Position numbers and translations under genes: made by a program
In this document: one piece after another, positions 22,303 through 34,210 of the stretch
Position numbering within the stretch: position 1 is the stretch's first letter
Layout of the letters: each line of letters starts with the position of its first letter
Notes under the pieces: generated by a model
Told to the model about the DNA's origin: nothing
The model's database searches: none
The model's input: only the letters and a program-made list of their open reading frames with translations
Assembly (NCBI GenBank): GCA_024449915.1
Contig: JAMZAV010002005.1
Coordinates: 53,152-117,151, forward strand
Length of the DNA stretch: 64,000 bases
Source of the DNA: Sweltsa coloradensis
Taxonomy: Eukaryota > Arthropoda > Insecta > Plecoptera > Chloroperlidae
Direction of reading: 5' to 3'

Positions 22303-22837
22303 ATTTTGTAATTTCTGGATTATATTTTTTAAATTATTAAACATGTTTTGAAATGTAAATAACGCAGTGTTAGTTTATCATCTGTGACAATACTATGGAA
22401 AACATAGCCATACGAAATACGTGAAAATATTTCAAGGTTTACTCAATCTACGAGCGGAATTTGGGGGTACCTTGACGTTCAACAATTGATAGACCTTGCA
22501 TCGGCACGGCATTTCACAGCCAGGTAAATAACAAACAAAAAATATTATTTCAACATTATATCATTGTCATTAAAATAATTCGTATACATATCAACGTATT
22601 TTTCAGTTTTTTTATTTCTTGCAGGTTTAAATCGCAACGGATTGGGCTCATTTTGTTAGCAGTTCTCAGTTACCTGGTCACATTTCAGCTCAATCTATTT
22701 GGCCGTTCGGCCGTATGAGCCCGGACAGACAGACATACATACATTTAACATACATACATTGGACAATGCTCACGGCCATAGCCCGATCGAGTATAGCGTT
22801 AGGAAAGACTACGTTCGCTGCGCTCACTCGTCTAAAA

Positions 22838-24965
22838 AGTGCGTAAATATCAACGAAAATCTTTCGGCTGGCTGGTTGGTTGGTTGATTGGTTGGGGGGG
22901 GGGGGATTCTGACAGAGAGGAATAAGAGTCTACAGAGAAAACGGTACATCTTAGAACTAAGAAACTTGGACCACACTTAGATGTACCTCAGACTCACATA
23001 CTTCCGCCGAGAGACAAGCAATATTCCACCCCCAACAACCCAAATCATCCCCTAAAATTAAAATAATTCATAGCTCTAACCCAAAATTGAATTTTTCATC
23101 AATGGTTATTGAAATTATGTTCTAATGTGTTTGAACCCAATCGGCCTATTCTCATAAAATAAACCACATTTTGTCAACCCCCATCCCTAATAGTTTATAT
23201 TATTTTTACCTTAATTTCCAGCATTTACCACGAAGGCACCTAATGAGTTATCATCATGCAATTTGAAATGATGGTACATAATAATATGAAAAATAATCCG
23301 CCGAGAGGCAAGCGATATTCCACCCCCAACACCCCCCTAAAATTGGAATAATACATAGCTCTAATCTTAAATTATTTTTTTATTCAAACCAGCTATTAAA
23401 ATAAGGTTTCAATGTGATTAAATCCAATCGGCCTATTCTCATTTCCTAAACCACATCTTTTCAACCCCCATCCCTTATAGTTTATATTATTTTTACCTTG
23501 ATTCACCATGAAGGCACCTAATGAGTTATCAACATGAAATTTGGCATGACGGTACATACTAATATGAAAAATAATTCGCCTTGAGGCAAGCTACATTCCC
23601 CCCCAACACCCCCTAAATCATCCCCTAAAATTGAATAATTCATAGCTCTAACCCAAAATTGAATTTTTATTCAAATTAGTTATAAAATTATGTTTTAATG
23701 TGTTTTAACCCAATCGGTCTATTCTCATTTCCTAAACCACCTTTTTTTTAACCCCCATCCCTATAGTTTGTTATTTTTACCTTGATTTCCAGCCATTTAC
23801 CATGAAGGCACCGAATGAGTTATCATCATGAAATTTGACATAAGTATACATAATAACATGAAAAATAATCCGCCGAGAGGCAAGCGATATTCCACCCCAA
23901 ACACCTCCTAAAATTGGAATAATTCATAGCTCTAATCTAAAAATGGTGTTTTATTCAAATTAGTTATTAAAATTATGTTCTAATGTGTTTTAACCCAATC
24001 GGCCTATTCTCATTTACTAAAACCCATTTTTCAACCCCCAACCCCTATAGTTTATATTATTTTTTCCTTGATTTCCAGCATTCACCATGATGGCACCTAA
24101 TGAGTTATCAGCATGAAAATTGGCATGATGGTACATACTAATATGAAAAATAATTCGCCAAAAAGCAAGCGATATTCCACCCCAACACCCCCTTAATCAT
24201 CCCCTAAAATTGGAATAATTCATAGCTCTAACCCGAAATTGAATTATTATTCAAATAAGTAAATTATGTTTTGATGTGTTTTAACCTAATCGGCCTATTC
24301 TCATTTCCTAAACCACATTTTTTTCAACCCCATCCCAAAATAGTTATATTATTTTTACCTTGATTTCCAGCATTCACCATGAAGGCACCGAATGAGTTAT
24401 CAGCATGAAATTTGTCATGATGGTACATAATAATATGAATCACAATTATACGCCAGGAGGCAAGCGATATTTCACCCCCACTGTTCCCTACCACCCTTAA
24501 CTTTGGGAAAAACTTTAGGTCGTATTATATACAATTTTAATATTTTAATTGCAGATTAAAATTATGCGTCAATGTGTTATATTCCGGTCAACAAATCATT
24601 CACACAAACACCCAAGACGACTTTAACCATAGGACATTTAATAAAAACATTGTATATTGCCAACTACAGATTGTAAACAAAAACAAAAGATGGTAGCTTT
24701 TGTTTCTAGACAATCTGTTTTAAAAGGCACTGCATCCACCTTTACACGTATTTCACGTATTTCACGCCTTGATATGATACAAACAACAAAAAGATGTGAT
24801 ATCCCCCCAAAATACAAAAATTTGTAAAAAAAAAAAAAAAAAAACGGCAGCCAAGCTCTCCTTCCAAAGTCTTCGGCTGTGAATGCTGTGAGATATAGAA
24901 GTTGAGCCAAGCATTTCATTCTCTCTCTCTAGTTTCGCATTGAAAAGAAGTAAGATTATATTGCC
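22838..24965 (-). mobile_element. Complex repeat S, proximal part, minus copy
   Basis: Inverse of 890-4075 plus 7196-7310: G-run and GGTTGGTTGGTTG block (22870), the TCTAAGTGTGG flank, the array, the CCCTACCACCC edge, GTCAACAAATCATTCACAC and the AACGGCAGCC...GAATGCTGTGAG end. Unlike the plus copy, the flank and the distal part are contiguous here, so this copy gives the U-free structure. Confidence 0.75.
22985..24480 (-). repeat. ~293-bp tandem array of S, about five units
   Basis: The landmark CAAGCGATATTCC recurs near 22995, 23299, 23585, 23878, 24166 and 24459, spacing 286-304 bp. Units share ATGAGTTATCA and CATAGCTCTAA. Confidence 0.9.
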
Positions 24966-25320
24966 TGTTGACGAGCGCCAAGTCAACCATTTTCGTGGTA
25001 AAAAAAGTAAAAATTTTAAACTCAAAATCATAAAAAAATGAATTGGCTATTGATTTTGGTACGAAGACTCTAAAAAGTCAATGGCCAAGTAATTTTTTTG
25101 TGATTTTGAGTTTAAAATTTTAACTTTTTTACCACAAAAATGGTTGACTTGGCGCTCGTCAACAGGCGAAATGATCTTACTTCATTTTAATGCGAAACTA
25201 GGGAGAAAGAATGAAATGCTTGGCTCAACTTCTATATATCACAGCATTCACAGCCGAAGACTTTGGAAGGAGAGCGTGGCTGCCGTTTTTTTTTTTTTTT
25301 ACGAATTTTTGTATTTTGGG
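24780..25320. repeat. Large palindrome, ~240-bp arms, ~50-bp centre
   Basis: From CCCCCCAAAATACAAAAATT through AACGGCAGCC, CTTCGGCTGTGAATGC, GCATTTCATTC and GACGAGCGCCAAGTCAACCA, then the same in reverse from ~25080. Each arm begins at the S end, so this is S's outer end plus its mirror image. The similar peptides readable on the two strands result from the mirror symmetry and not from genes. Confidence 0.9.
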
Positions 25321-25325
25321 GGGAT

Positions 25326-25580
25326 TACACCTACATCTAGAATGTAATTTTATTTATACTGTTTGCAAAAAATACATTCCCCATATAATTTAACTTCAAC
25401 ACTAGTCTGGTATTAATATGAGCCACTGATATTAAAACAACTATAGTAAATTTACTATAACACCTACATCTAGAATGTAATTTTATTTATAATGTTTGCT
25501 AAATATACATTCCCCATACAATTTAGCTCTAACATTGGTCTGGAATTATAATTAGCCACTGACATTAAAACCATTGTGGT
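25326..25580 (+). repeat. Direct duplication of ~130 bp
   Basis: ACACCTACATCTAGAATGTA opens both copies (near 25326 and 25460), followed by CATTCCCCATA and GAGCCACTGATATTAAAAC or close variants. A third, partial copy is at 17415-17512. Confidence 0.8.
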
Positions 25581-26514
25581 TAATTTATTATTACTCATAC
25601 ATATTGTTGTACCTACATTTTTGTAGCGTTAGCGCGAAAAACATTGCAGTTATTATGAAATTATTTTTCGTCTTCAATGCTATATTTTCACGGTTTCACT
25701 AAATCCTCACATAACGCAGGCAACAAGTTTTCAAAGAATAGAGACGGTTTGGGTTATTGATTAGGAGCGTAATCTTCTTTATAATTTTTACGCGGGATTA
25801 TCTGCTATTGCACGTTGAAATGAATTAGTGAGCGTCTTACATCCCCCCACCCCCCAATTGATACATTCCGAATTCGGTCTCATTATTGTCCAGTAGGCCA
25901 CTCTGATCCTCGCAGGCTATTTTGTCACATTCTTCCTGGAAAACCAGTTGTTGACAAGAAGTTCAACTGGAATGTTTTTACGTCTAGACTCTAGACTCTA
26001 CAGTGAAAATACGCCAGGTGAAACGAAAGAAAGTGCTTTTGATGAAAGAATCAACATACAAAATGGCCAAAATCATCTTGGCTCGACTTCAAGAAGCTTA
26101 TAAAATTTTGTATTTCGAGTGCCCACACACCACACCCCCGGCCCAATTTAACACGAAAATGTAGCGGAAAAATAGCGCGCTTCATTTGCAGTGCTACTAT
26201 CTTAAAGTAGCGTCCTCAAGACTGAGTCTAAGTAATTAATACAAATGATCAAAATCAGTGTTTGCAACGAGTCTGACATTCGAACTGACGGACATACCGA
26301 CATACACATAAACACGAATCAAGTCCTGCAGAAGTTCCGTCGAAAGACTCACTCGCTTCGCTCGCCCGTCTAATAAAAATATGTGCTGTTATATGAATTA
26401 CGATATCGGATGTCGCAGATCAATTGCAGTATGATTTTTTAATGATTTTTTAATTAAAAATCAAGACTCTTAGACCGGGAGGAAAAAAAAATAAAAATAA
26501 AATATAATTGTCGC
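25581..26514 (+). other. No gene recognised; ACTAGG-type 3' end near 26369
   Basis: 26340-26369 reads GAAAGACTCACTCGCTTCGC then CGCCCGTCTA, a family G-like 3' end preceded by a CGGACATACCGACATAC run. No matching leader is visible upstream, so the copy is truncated. The rest holds no feature that I recognise. Confidence 0.4.
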
Positions 26515-26992
26515 TCTCTACCGGGCAAACGGCATAATTATCCGATCTTGATGAAAATTGAAGGGGACCTTCGAAATCTCTGAACTCAGACTTGCCACGT
26601 TTTTGGGTACAATCGAAGAAATATTTCTCATGAATATCGTACTTTTACTTTTATTTTTAGTGCGATATTTTCGTGACATTTGGGCCGATTCTGACCAAAC
26701 GGGTGGGGCTAGAACGTTCATATTTCACATGGACATTAAGGTTATGGTGATGTATTGCTTTTTGAAAGAAAAAGTTAGAAAATTTAGCCAGAATCCAAAT
26801 GAATAAAGGTTTTAACATATTTTTTAAGGTTTATAATAACAATTAACAAATAACAATAGAAACTTGACATTAATCACCTACAATGCGTTCAAAAATCACT
26901 TGATAAGTAAAGAGATCCCACGCAAACTAAAAACTTAGAAAAAAGCTCATCCTTCAACGCGACTGAAAAAAGCGTTTGCGAAGCTTCCTAGT
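26515..26992 (-). mobile_element. Family B ACTAGG-leader element, 3'-truncated
   Basis: From 26992 inward: ACTAGGAAGCTTCG, GTTGAAGGATGAGC, then the family B body to CTCTACCGGGCAAAC. The poly(A/T)-rich region and the CATCCA end are missing. Confidence 0.75.
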
Positions 26993-27017
26993 TTTAAGTC
27001 ATTTAGTTGTGCATCAT

Positions 27018-27078
27018 TGGATAAGCGAAGCGAAGACTTCAATTTCACCGACACCCCAAACAATTTAGCACGTGTATA
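27018..27078 (-). mobile_element. 3' end fragment of another family B element
   Basis: ATTGGATAAGCGAAGCGAAG followed by TTCAATTTCACCGAC is the family B 3' subterminal region in inverse, as at 6483. Only ~60 bp survive. Confidence 0.6.
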
Positions 27079-27079
27079 T

Positions 27080-28330
27080 ATATTATTGTATATTTTACAA
27101 ATATATGATACATGTTCATAAAAAGATAAAATGGTATCGATCAAAACACCAGTGATCTGGAATTGTAATACTTGATTGCCTATCATAACTCTCTCAGGGT
27201 TTTCTTTCAATATAGCTCTTCTCTTTTTAGTAGAACTTGTACATGCAAGCTGACTTACTCACATTTAATTTAAGTATAATTTTAGCAAACCATTCCTTGA
27301 ACTTAATACCTTATATAGGAGATAATAGGGAGTATGGGCATCTACAATCAAAAGTCTCGTTGATAATACTATAGACACGATTTAATTAAGTAAGGACACA
27401 AGATGCTAGGCCTAGGCCTCCGGATACACACACCTCCAACACAAACCTTTACGCTCCTTCTCCACTACAACTACACAATCTTGAGTCACAATGTTCGCCT
27501 GCCACTTTTAACACTACTACACGCTGATTTTGGATACCACACAGGTTAACTCCTTTTTAACTACCCTCTCGTCACTCACACTCCCCTGCTCCTCGACCTC
27601 GACCTACTCCATCACACCCTCTTCCCCGATAGCCCAGCCACGCTATCCTTCCCGCCTTCTCCTGTCTCTCTCCAGTCTTACCAATCCACAAAAATATTGC
27701 TAACTAAATAATACAAAAATAACTAATACCTAACACTTAATTCCTTGAAATTAATACCGGCTACAAATACTAAAGCATCATCAGCAAATAACTTCAAAAA
27801 AACTTCTGGACAGCAAATGTACATATCATTTATCATTATATATAAGGAAAAGTAAACCCCCCAAAACACTACCCTGCGGCACTCCAATATCGCAGCCCAT
27901 TTTTTCAGATACACTATTATTTATTTTCACAACTTGCTGCCTATCCCTTACATAATATTTAAACCAATCTAACGCTTTTCCACCGATTACATATCTCTCT
28001 ATTTTTTTTTTTAACAATATCCGTCTATTAACAGTCTCAAGCGCACGTTTAAGATCTAGCATTACACTTATAACAATGTTTCCTTTTCATCTCTCCACAC
28101 TAGGATATTACAACTTGAAGTGCACTTTCTGTAGATTTATTTTGTTTTTAGATTTTTATTATTACTGGTATTTATATAACAATTCATGTGTTTCAAAATA
28201 ATCCAACAAATGTTTATGCACCCATATCTCAATCACTTTTTCTAAAATAGGCAAAAAGTTTATGGGTCGCAGCTCTTCTGGTTTACTAGGGTCATTGACC
28301 TTTGGTATACCTTTCGATAAAACAAAATAC
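27080..28330 (-). pseudogene. LINE reverse transcriptase remnant
   Basis: Minus-strand pieces in the order of an RT: LLPILEKVIEIWVHKHLLDY (28190-28260), LDLKRALETVNRRILLKK (motif A, with D replaced in the usual AFD), IGVPQGSVLGGLLFLIYND, FLKLFADDALVFVAG (catalytic FADD, 27740-27800), and VLQFQITGVLIDTILSF (thumb, near 27150). Frameshifts and stops separate them. A C/T-rich block at 27240-27720 interrupts the RT before its thumb and is probably a later insertion. Not related closely to the other LINEs here. Confidence 0.75.
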
Positions 28331-28537
28331 AGTGTAAACTAATTTTTGGTAATAATATAAATATGAACGACACTTTTTTAAATTTAAATCTAATTTTAAA
28401 TTCATATTCTTTAATTTCCAAGTGGTTTCTGAAAATACAAATGTGTCATCGCACACATGTATTTTTAGGTAATCCGTAAAGCCACTTTTATAATACATTC
28501 TACGTGAAATAACCAAAACCAACATGACTGATATCGC

Positions 28538-28680
28538 AGGGGCGGATCTAGCCCAGATTCTTGGGGGTGGGGGGCGGTAATAGTTTTTCAAGATTGTAGA
28601 TAGTTATGAAACGAATACTAACTTAAATGAAGTAGCGTATGTAGGGTTAGAGGGAGGGGGGGGGGGGGGGAGAGATTGGT
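28538..28680 (+). mobile_element. Possible single end of a hAT-like element
   Basis: CAGGGGCGGATCTAGCCCAG followed by G-runs resembles the GGGGCGGATC tip of hAT-type elements common in invertebrates. I do not find the inverted partner, and a (G)14 run follows at 28656-28670. Confidence 0.35.
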
Positions 28681-29975
28681 TAGGAGTTCGTTTTTTGCAA
28701 AACCAGTAGGGCCTTCAGCAGGATATATTTTAAAGTTTCAGAAGTTAGTGCTCCTTATGGTCGAAAGTAACACAATTTTCGGATTTGTAGCTTTACAAGC
28801 CCCTTAAAATCGAAAATGGCACAACAGGTGATAATAAGAGTAATTGTGTATGCGATCACAATTAAGGAATCTCACTTTAGTTATTTACTTATCTGTAGTT
28901 CATTGTTGTGCCCGCATCTATGTAATTTGATTTATTTAGTTGTCCCCCTTTGTAAATCAGTTTTTAACTGAAATCGTTAAAGAAAGAAAGAAATAAAATA
29001 AGGAGTTAAATTTGCTGAGAAAATAGTAAAATATCTCGAAAACTGAGGTGATTTTTTAGGGAACACGGGTTGAATTACGATCATTGTACTTCAATTTTAA
29101 ATTCAATTATACAAAAAAAAATACCAATAAATAAAATGCTTGAAGCATTTTTATATTATTTTAATTAGGGACAGTTAAATCTTGGCATTCATTATTTTTT
29201 TCATATTCAAATTATGTAATTACGAGAATGAGCACACGATAAATAGTTATATTTTACAAAGATTTGTAATTAAATGTATTTTATTAACCATATTAAGAAC
29301 AAATAAAAAGCCTTGTTTTTAACTTTCACAAAATATAGGGAGTGAAGTTTTATCGTTTTTTTTTTAATTTTTGTACATTGCCCGAACTATTTTAAATGAA
29401 TGAATTAATCAATTAAATGAATTTTACTCTGTTCCAGTCGACAAACACGGTCGAGGTTTCCAAACAAAAACAACCACAACGTTATTGTACTAAAGAAACG
29501 GCGATGATCAACGAAGACGTAAACCTAACCATATCCTTTGATTATTATCAGTTTCTTATATTATTATTTTTTGTTTTTGTATTGAGAATAAAACTTTTTT
29601 TTCGTCATCGCAATCAATCAAGTCCAAATGATGATCCAAATCCGGACACCATGTCTACAACGAAACCACCAAAGAATGGTTTGATTTCGAAAGTTTAATT
29701 ATTCCCTGCAGAGGCCCCCAGATTACCAGATTGTATACCCCAGATTGTGCCCAGAACTTCTCCAAATATTCTGAAAAGGATACGTTTAGTTTTATATTTT
29801 CAATTAAAAGACAATCACAGAAAACAATTTGTTGACATTTTAATATATTGGTTACTATAATGGAAATCACATTCGAAGTATATTGCATTCGGTTTGAGTA
29901 TTTACAGTAAAAACTGATGTAACACACAATATAATATGACAATGGTGAAACAATTTTAGAGTAGGTCAGGTTTTA
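28681..29975. other. AT-rich region, no repeat family recognised apart from one reading frame
   Basis: No copy elsewhere in the window was noticed, so this may be the nearest thing to host single-copy DNA. See 29417-29698. Confidence 0.35.
29417..29698 (+). CDS. Hypothetical membrane-protein exon (weak)
   Basis: A 93-codon frame with balanced composition: a polar N-terminal part (VEVSKQKQPQRYCTKETAM), a hydrophobic segment FLILLFFVFVLRIKLFF at about residues 46-62 followed by RHRNQ, and a Ser/Pro/Asp-rich tail ending NGLISKV. A pyrimidine-rich tract and TGTTCCAG immediately upstream of the polar part look like a 3' splice site, so this could be the terminal exon of a single-pass membrane protein and the ATG may be fortuitous. 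No homologue is recognised, and chance is quite possible. Confidence 0.22.
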   Translation: MNFTLFQSTNTVEVSKQKQPQRYCTKETAMINEDVNLTISFDYYQFLILLFFVFVLRIKLFFRHRNQSSPNDDPNPDTMSTTKPPKNGLISKV

Positions 29976-30213
29976 AGATCATGATGTTTTTAGGACTATA
30001 CTCAAATAAAACAAAGATTACAAACAAAACAAATATTACTTTTCCTTGTTTTATTTTGAGTAGTGACACAAAAACAAAGATTACAAAGTAAACTTTGTTT
30101 TATTTTGAGTAGTGTATAGTCCAAAAAACATCATGATCAAAGATTACAAATAAAACAAAGGGAATCTTTGTTTTATTTTGAGCAGTGTATAGTCCTAAAA
30201 ACATCATGATCTT
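29976..30213. mobile_element. Short inverted-repeat element (~238 bp)
   Basis: GATCATGATGTTTTTAGGAC at the left and its inverse GTCCTAAAAACATCATGATC at the right; the match extends ~45 bp (ACAAAGATT side). The centre repeats AACAAAGATTACAAA and TTTGTTTTATTTTGAG several times. No coding potential. Confidence 0.75.
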
Positions 30214-30289
30214 GGCCCAAAATAATGCTGCTAAAATGTTTTATAAAGTAACTGATAAGCAGTTTTGAAATTTTGACCGTCTACTTCTA

Positions 30290-30579
30290 TCGTCGAGTGA
30301 CTACCGCTTCTATTGCATACATGCCCACCTCACCTATCTAAAATTACTTCAAAACTTCAGCTATTATATGAGTTAATATGAAATGAATTTACATTTTAAT
30401 ATCAAAATCATAATAAGCTCTCCTAGGCTACATAATTAGGTATTTAGTTTATTAATATCAATACTGTAATATGAAGTAGTTAATCTTCCTAGGCTATCTT
30501 GTAGGGGCAAACAGGGAGACTATTCTTCTGTTACAATATATTTTAACGAGATTAAATAACATTAAAATCATAACATATA
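30290..30579 (+). repeat. Satellite T unit left of the Penelope pair
   Basis: GAATTTACATTTTAA, CATAATAAGCTCTCCTAGGCT, GGGGCAAACAGGGAG and CATAACATATA match the array at 38591 onward, in the same orientation, so the array originally continued across the 30580-38590 insertion. Confidence 0.75.
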
Positions 30580-30942
30580 TTTCAAAAGAAACTTTAGTAG
30601 AACAGGTAAATGATATTTAAAAATAAATTGAACTTAACAGTGTTCTTAGGTAGGAAATTAAGATTTTTATTATGTTGAAATATTTCGAAAAGTTTCACTT
30701 TTTTTCGACAGGCAGACATTTAAAAAATTCAAACATCTGAACAAACAATAACCACTGCTATGTGGATGAAAAATTAAATACAAAGAAGTTGTATTTTTTA
30801 AGTTAATCTATCCCTAGCTATAATTTATGACAAAGCAACTTTAGTTGAATAAAAGATGTAGTAGTTATGGGCTCAAGTACATAGATTGATAGATTTTTGG
30901 TTGAAAGTTGAAAGTTCATTGTTTATAGTTTGAGTTGATAGT

Positions 30943-31953
30943 TTAAGTTGATAGTGTAAAAATACTAATAAATAAATAAAACAAAATAAATAATTTTAAG
31001 TTGAAAGATGTAAGCATAATGGGCGCAGGACTAGTCTTGAATTGATGGTACGAATTCGAGCCACAATGCTGGAAATGATGTGCTGGGTGTTCTGACAATC
31101 TCCGGTGTGACAGCCATGAAGGCAGATTCTTTAAGTTTCCGTTTGAACCAATCGGCCTCATGTTAATGATGGAGACGTCGTTCCAAGAAACATAATGATG
31201 ATTGTCAAACACGTGTTCAGCCAATTTTGATGTATCAACTTTCCGATTATTCACATTATTCTTGTGCTCTTTAATTCGGACTTCAAAGGTCTTTTCGTGT
31301 CTCCTATGTAGAGAGCTCCGCATTCACAAGGTATCGAATATACACAGTTTTTTGATGATTGAGTTAGGTTATAAGGTTTAGTTTTTGCTAACAAACCACG
31401 AAAAGTATTTGATGACTTGAAAACAGTTCTTATACCATGTGGAGATAAGAGTCGTCTCAATTTCTCTGGCAAATTTGGATGGTATTCAAGAACAATTATT
31501 GTCTTAAGAATATCACGTCCATCATCCTCAATTTCATTATCTGTTGATAACATCGAACTTGTTATAGCAGGCTTCACACATCTAGGCCTTTGTGAAAAAT
31601 TCTCTGGATATCCATTTTGAATTATTGCTTTTTTTAATGTTTGACTCTTCCATACAAACACTTTCAGGAGTTGAACAAATGGCTTAAGCCCGAGATAGTA
31701 GACATTTTTGTAATCCTTCTTTAACATGGGAAGAATGATTGGATTAAGCATGGATATACTAGTCTGATATGTGGGTAGGTTTCCTGTATACAGACGTAGA
31801 AACTCTGTCATTATTTCTTGTCATGAGTACATCAAGAAACGCTTGACATGTTTGATTTTCTTCTTCTGTTGTAAATTTAATGTAAGCATGAAAAGAATTG
31901 AGATCATTTAATAATTCCATGAGCTCATCCTTGTCACCTTTATAGATACAGAT
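30943..31953 (-). pseudogene. PLE left copy: RT C-terminus and GIY-YIG endonuclease
   Basis: Continues the left copy after the LINE: DELMELLNDLNSFHAYIKFT, FLDVLMTRNN, a connector, then YSIPCECGALYIGDTKRP and RIKEHKNNVNNRKVD, LAEHVFDNHHYVSWNDV. The ALYIG-x-T-x-R and EH elements are the GIY-YIG nuclease typical of canonical Penelope-like elements, which nick the target for priming. Frame changes near 31800 and 31290 inactivate it. Confidence 0.85.
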
Positions 31954-32129
31954 TATATTTCATTTTCATTTCATTTCATTTCATTTTATTATTCATCATA
32001 CATCATACAGATTACAGAATATGACTGATTTCGTCATTTTTAAACAATATACATTATCATATATTTTTATTACAATTATTAATATTTCAGTAGGCCTACA
32101 TAAAATTAGACACTTATAGAAAGCCCTAT

Positions 32130-33588
32130 CTAATAGGTATTCCTTAAAACAGATTTAAAACGATGAAACGAGTCAATTTTCTTAATATCAGTCAGTACCC
32201 TATTGTACAATGTCTCACATTTAATCTTAGGGCTTCGTTTAAAAACACCTAAATTAAATTTCACTGTGTGAACATCTTTCTGTCGTCTGGTGTTATAAGA
32301 GTGAATTTCGTCATTCAAAGTAAAATCACTGTGGTGTTTTCTCACCCATAAAACAGAGTTAAAAATATGTAAAGAGGGTACAGTTAAAATTCTCAATCGT
32401 TTAAAAACTGGTTTACATGATGTCCTTTTACTTAATCCTAGCATTGACCTTAGTACTCTTTTTGAGCTTTGAGAACTCTGTCCACGTTTGGGCACTCGCC
32501 CCATACTATGGCACCGTACCTTAGCACCGAATATACATAACCATAATACATAGTTACCAGGGAGTCTAAATCACATAAATTACGGATCTGTTTAAAAGCA
32601 TAACAAAAGGAATTAATCCTAGCGCACATGTAATCTAGCTGGTTACTCCACTTAAGATTTTGGTCAACAAATATTCCTAAATTTTTATAAAATTGCATTG
32701 TTTAATATTACAACCGTTCTTCAAGTATTGTTAAAAATGAATCAGGTACACCACTAGCTGAGAATAATATTACCATGGTTTTATCCTTGTTAAGTACTAG
32801 GTTATTTGAAGCAAATATACTTGCAACTTACTGATTAATAAATTTATAAGAGCTATTAATTCTTCTAAGGTCTTAGCACTAACAATAACTGTGGTGTCGT
32901 CAGCATCATAATAATTTTAAAAATTGTTGCTATAGCTACAAATATCGTTGACGTAGAGTGTGTAAAACAGAGGGCCCAACACAGATCCTTGAGGCATACC
33001 TGATGTGACCGGTAATTATCAGATTTGGCACTGGCTAGTATTCGAGATGATTGAACAACTGAGAACGGTTTACTAAGGTACGACCTTATCCAATCCCAAC
33101 ATATCCCTCTTAGACCACACAAACTAATTTTGGTCGCAATATTGAATGGTCAATACAGTCAAAAGCTTTGCTTAAGTCTAGAATAATTCTGCAGTTATAT
33201 TACCATTGTCTAAGGAGCCAGAAATTGCGTTAGTAAATTCGAAGATGGCTGTTTCAGTTGATCTTTTAGCTCTAAAACCATGTTGCATGTTTGAAATAAC
33301 ATTATACTTTTCACAGAAAGCAACTATTCTCCTATGCATAGCTATTTCAAAAACCTTTGAAAATACTGACAACAAAGATATAGGTCTATAGTTTTTCATG
33401 TTTTGTTGATCACCAGTTTTAAAGATTGGAACTACTTTCGCTATTTTCAACATAGCTGGAAATACACCAGTTTGAAAGGAATTATTTATTATAAGACACA
33501 GAGGAGCGACAATGAACCTTCTGATTGACCTCACAAGCGAACAAGGTATTTCATCAGAATCCTGACGAATTCTTGTTGGATAAATCAT
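32130..33588 (-). pseudogene. LINE reverse transcriptase, broken
   Basis: IAKVVPIFKTGDQQNMKNYR, PISLLSVFSKVFE, NMQHGFRAKRSTETAI and SLDNGNITAE (33178-33588), then a palm region (32865-33180, frame-damaged, with the PQGSVLGPLF-like and DDTTV-like parts readable only in pieces), then FYKNLGIFVDQNLKWSNQLD (thumb) and YNTRRQKDVH near the C-terminus. A complete catalytic palm cannot be read in one frame. Confidence 0.8.
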
Positions 33589-34210
33589 TGAGTATGTCTA
33601 GCACTTCATCCTCAGTTACGTCACTTAAAAATATAGTTTTGTCATTGCACTGAGTTAGTGTTAATCTCTTGGTACTGGACCCATACTCGTTACCAACGAT
33701 TGAGCAACGTTTACAAAGTAGTTATTTTAGTTTCTGTGCTACGCCTGTGGGATCACTAATTATAGATCCATTGTCACTGTTTTTTAAAGAAATGTTTTTT
33801 TACGATATTGTTATTTTGTTTCCAGTCTCATTTTTAACAATGTTCCACAACGTTTTTGATTTGTTTTTTGAATTTCGAATTTTTGACGAGTAGTACTTTT
33901 TCTTGGCTTCGTGTATATGAGCACGGTATTTTTTTTTATAGTTTCTGTACCTATTTTTTTAGTCTACCGTTTTAAACAATTGCATGTCATTATAAAGCTC
34001 TCTGAGGGTCCGTTTCATTGTCCACAATTCCTCATTACACCAAGGGTTAGAGCCGCGGGTATTTTTAAAACACTTACTCTTTAAGGGAAAACATAAGTAA
34101 AACACATTAAAAATATATTCATAAAGCATTCAAACATAGCGTTTGTGTTTTTACATAAACCAGAATAAACACCAGCCCAAGTCTCATTTTCCAGCATTTC
34201 ACTAAAGTTG

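Larger units (their letters stand above)
17733..22835 (+). mobile_element. Family G ACTAGG-leader element split by element K
   Basis: The 5' end is ACTAGAGAAAACGCC with GAGACGAGTGAGTGAG ~25 nt in; the 3' end is GCTGCGCTCACTCGTCTA at 22835. The S repeat is contiguous on either side (GTGTTAA and AAAAGTGCG), which shows this 5.1-kb block as one insertion. The left 450 bp contains a tandem duplication (units near 17790-17960 and 17985-18150 with CCTTAGGCC...CTATCATAGGCTACAGTG). Removing K and one CTA restores ...GCGATTCTCTAGT, a perfect inverted leader. The remaining right part (22238-22835) is the family G body. Non-coding apart from K. Confidence 0.65.

Noticed and set aside
24762..25347. A conserved small protein, because the same peptide is read on both strands
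   Set aside because: The sequence is a palindrome, so both strands necessarily give similar peptides; poly-Phe comes from the poly(T) run.
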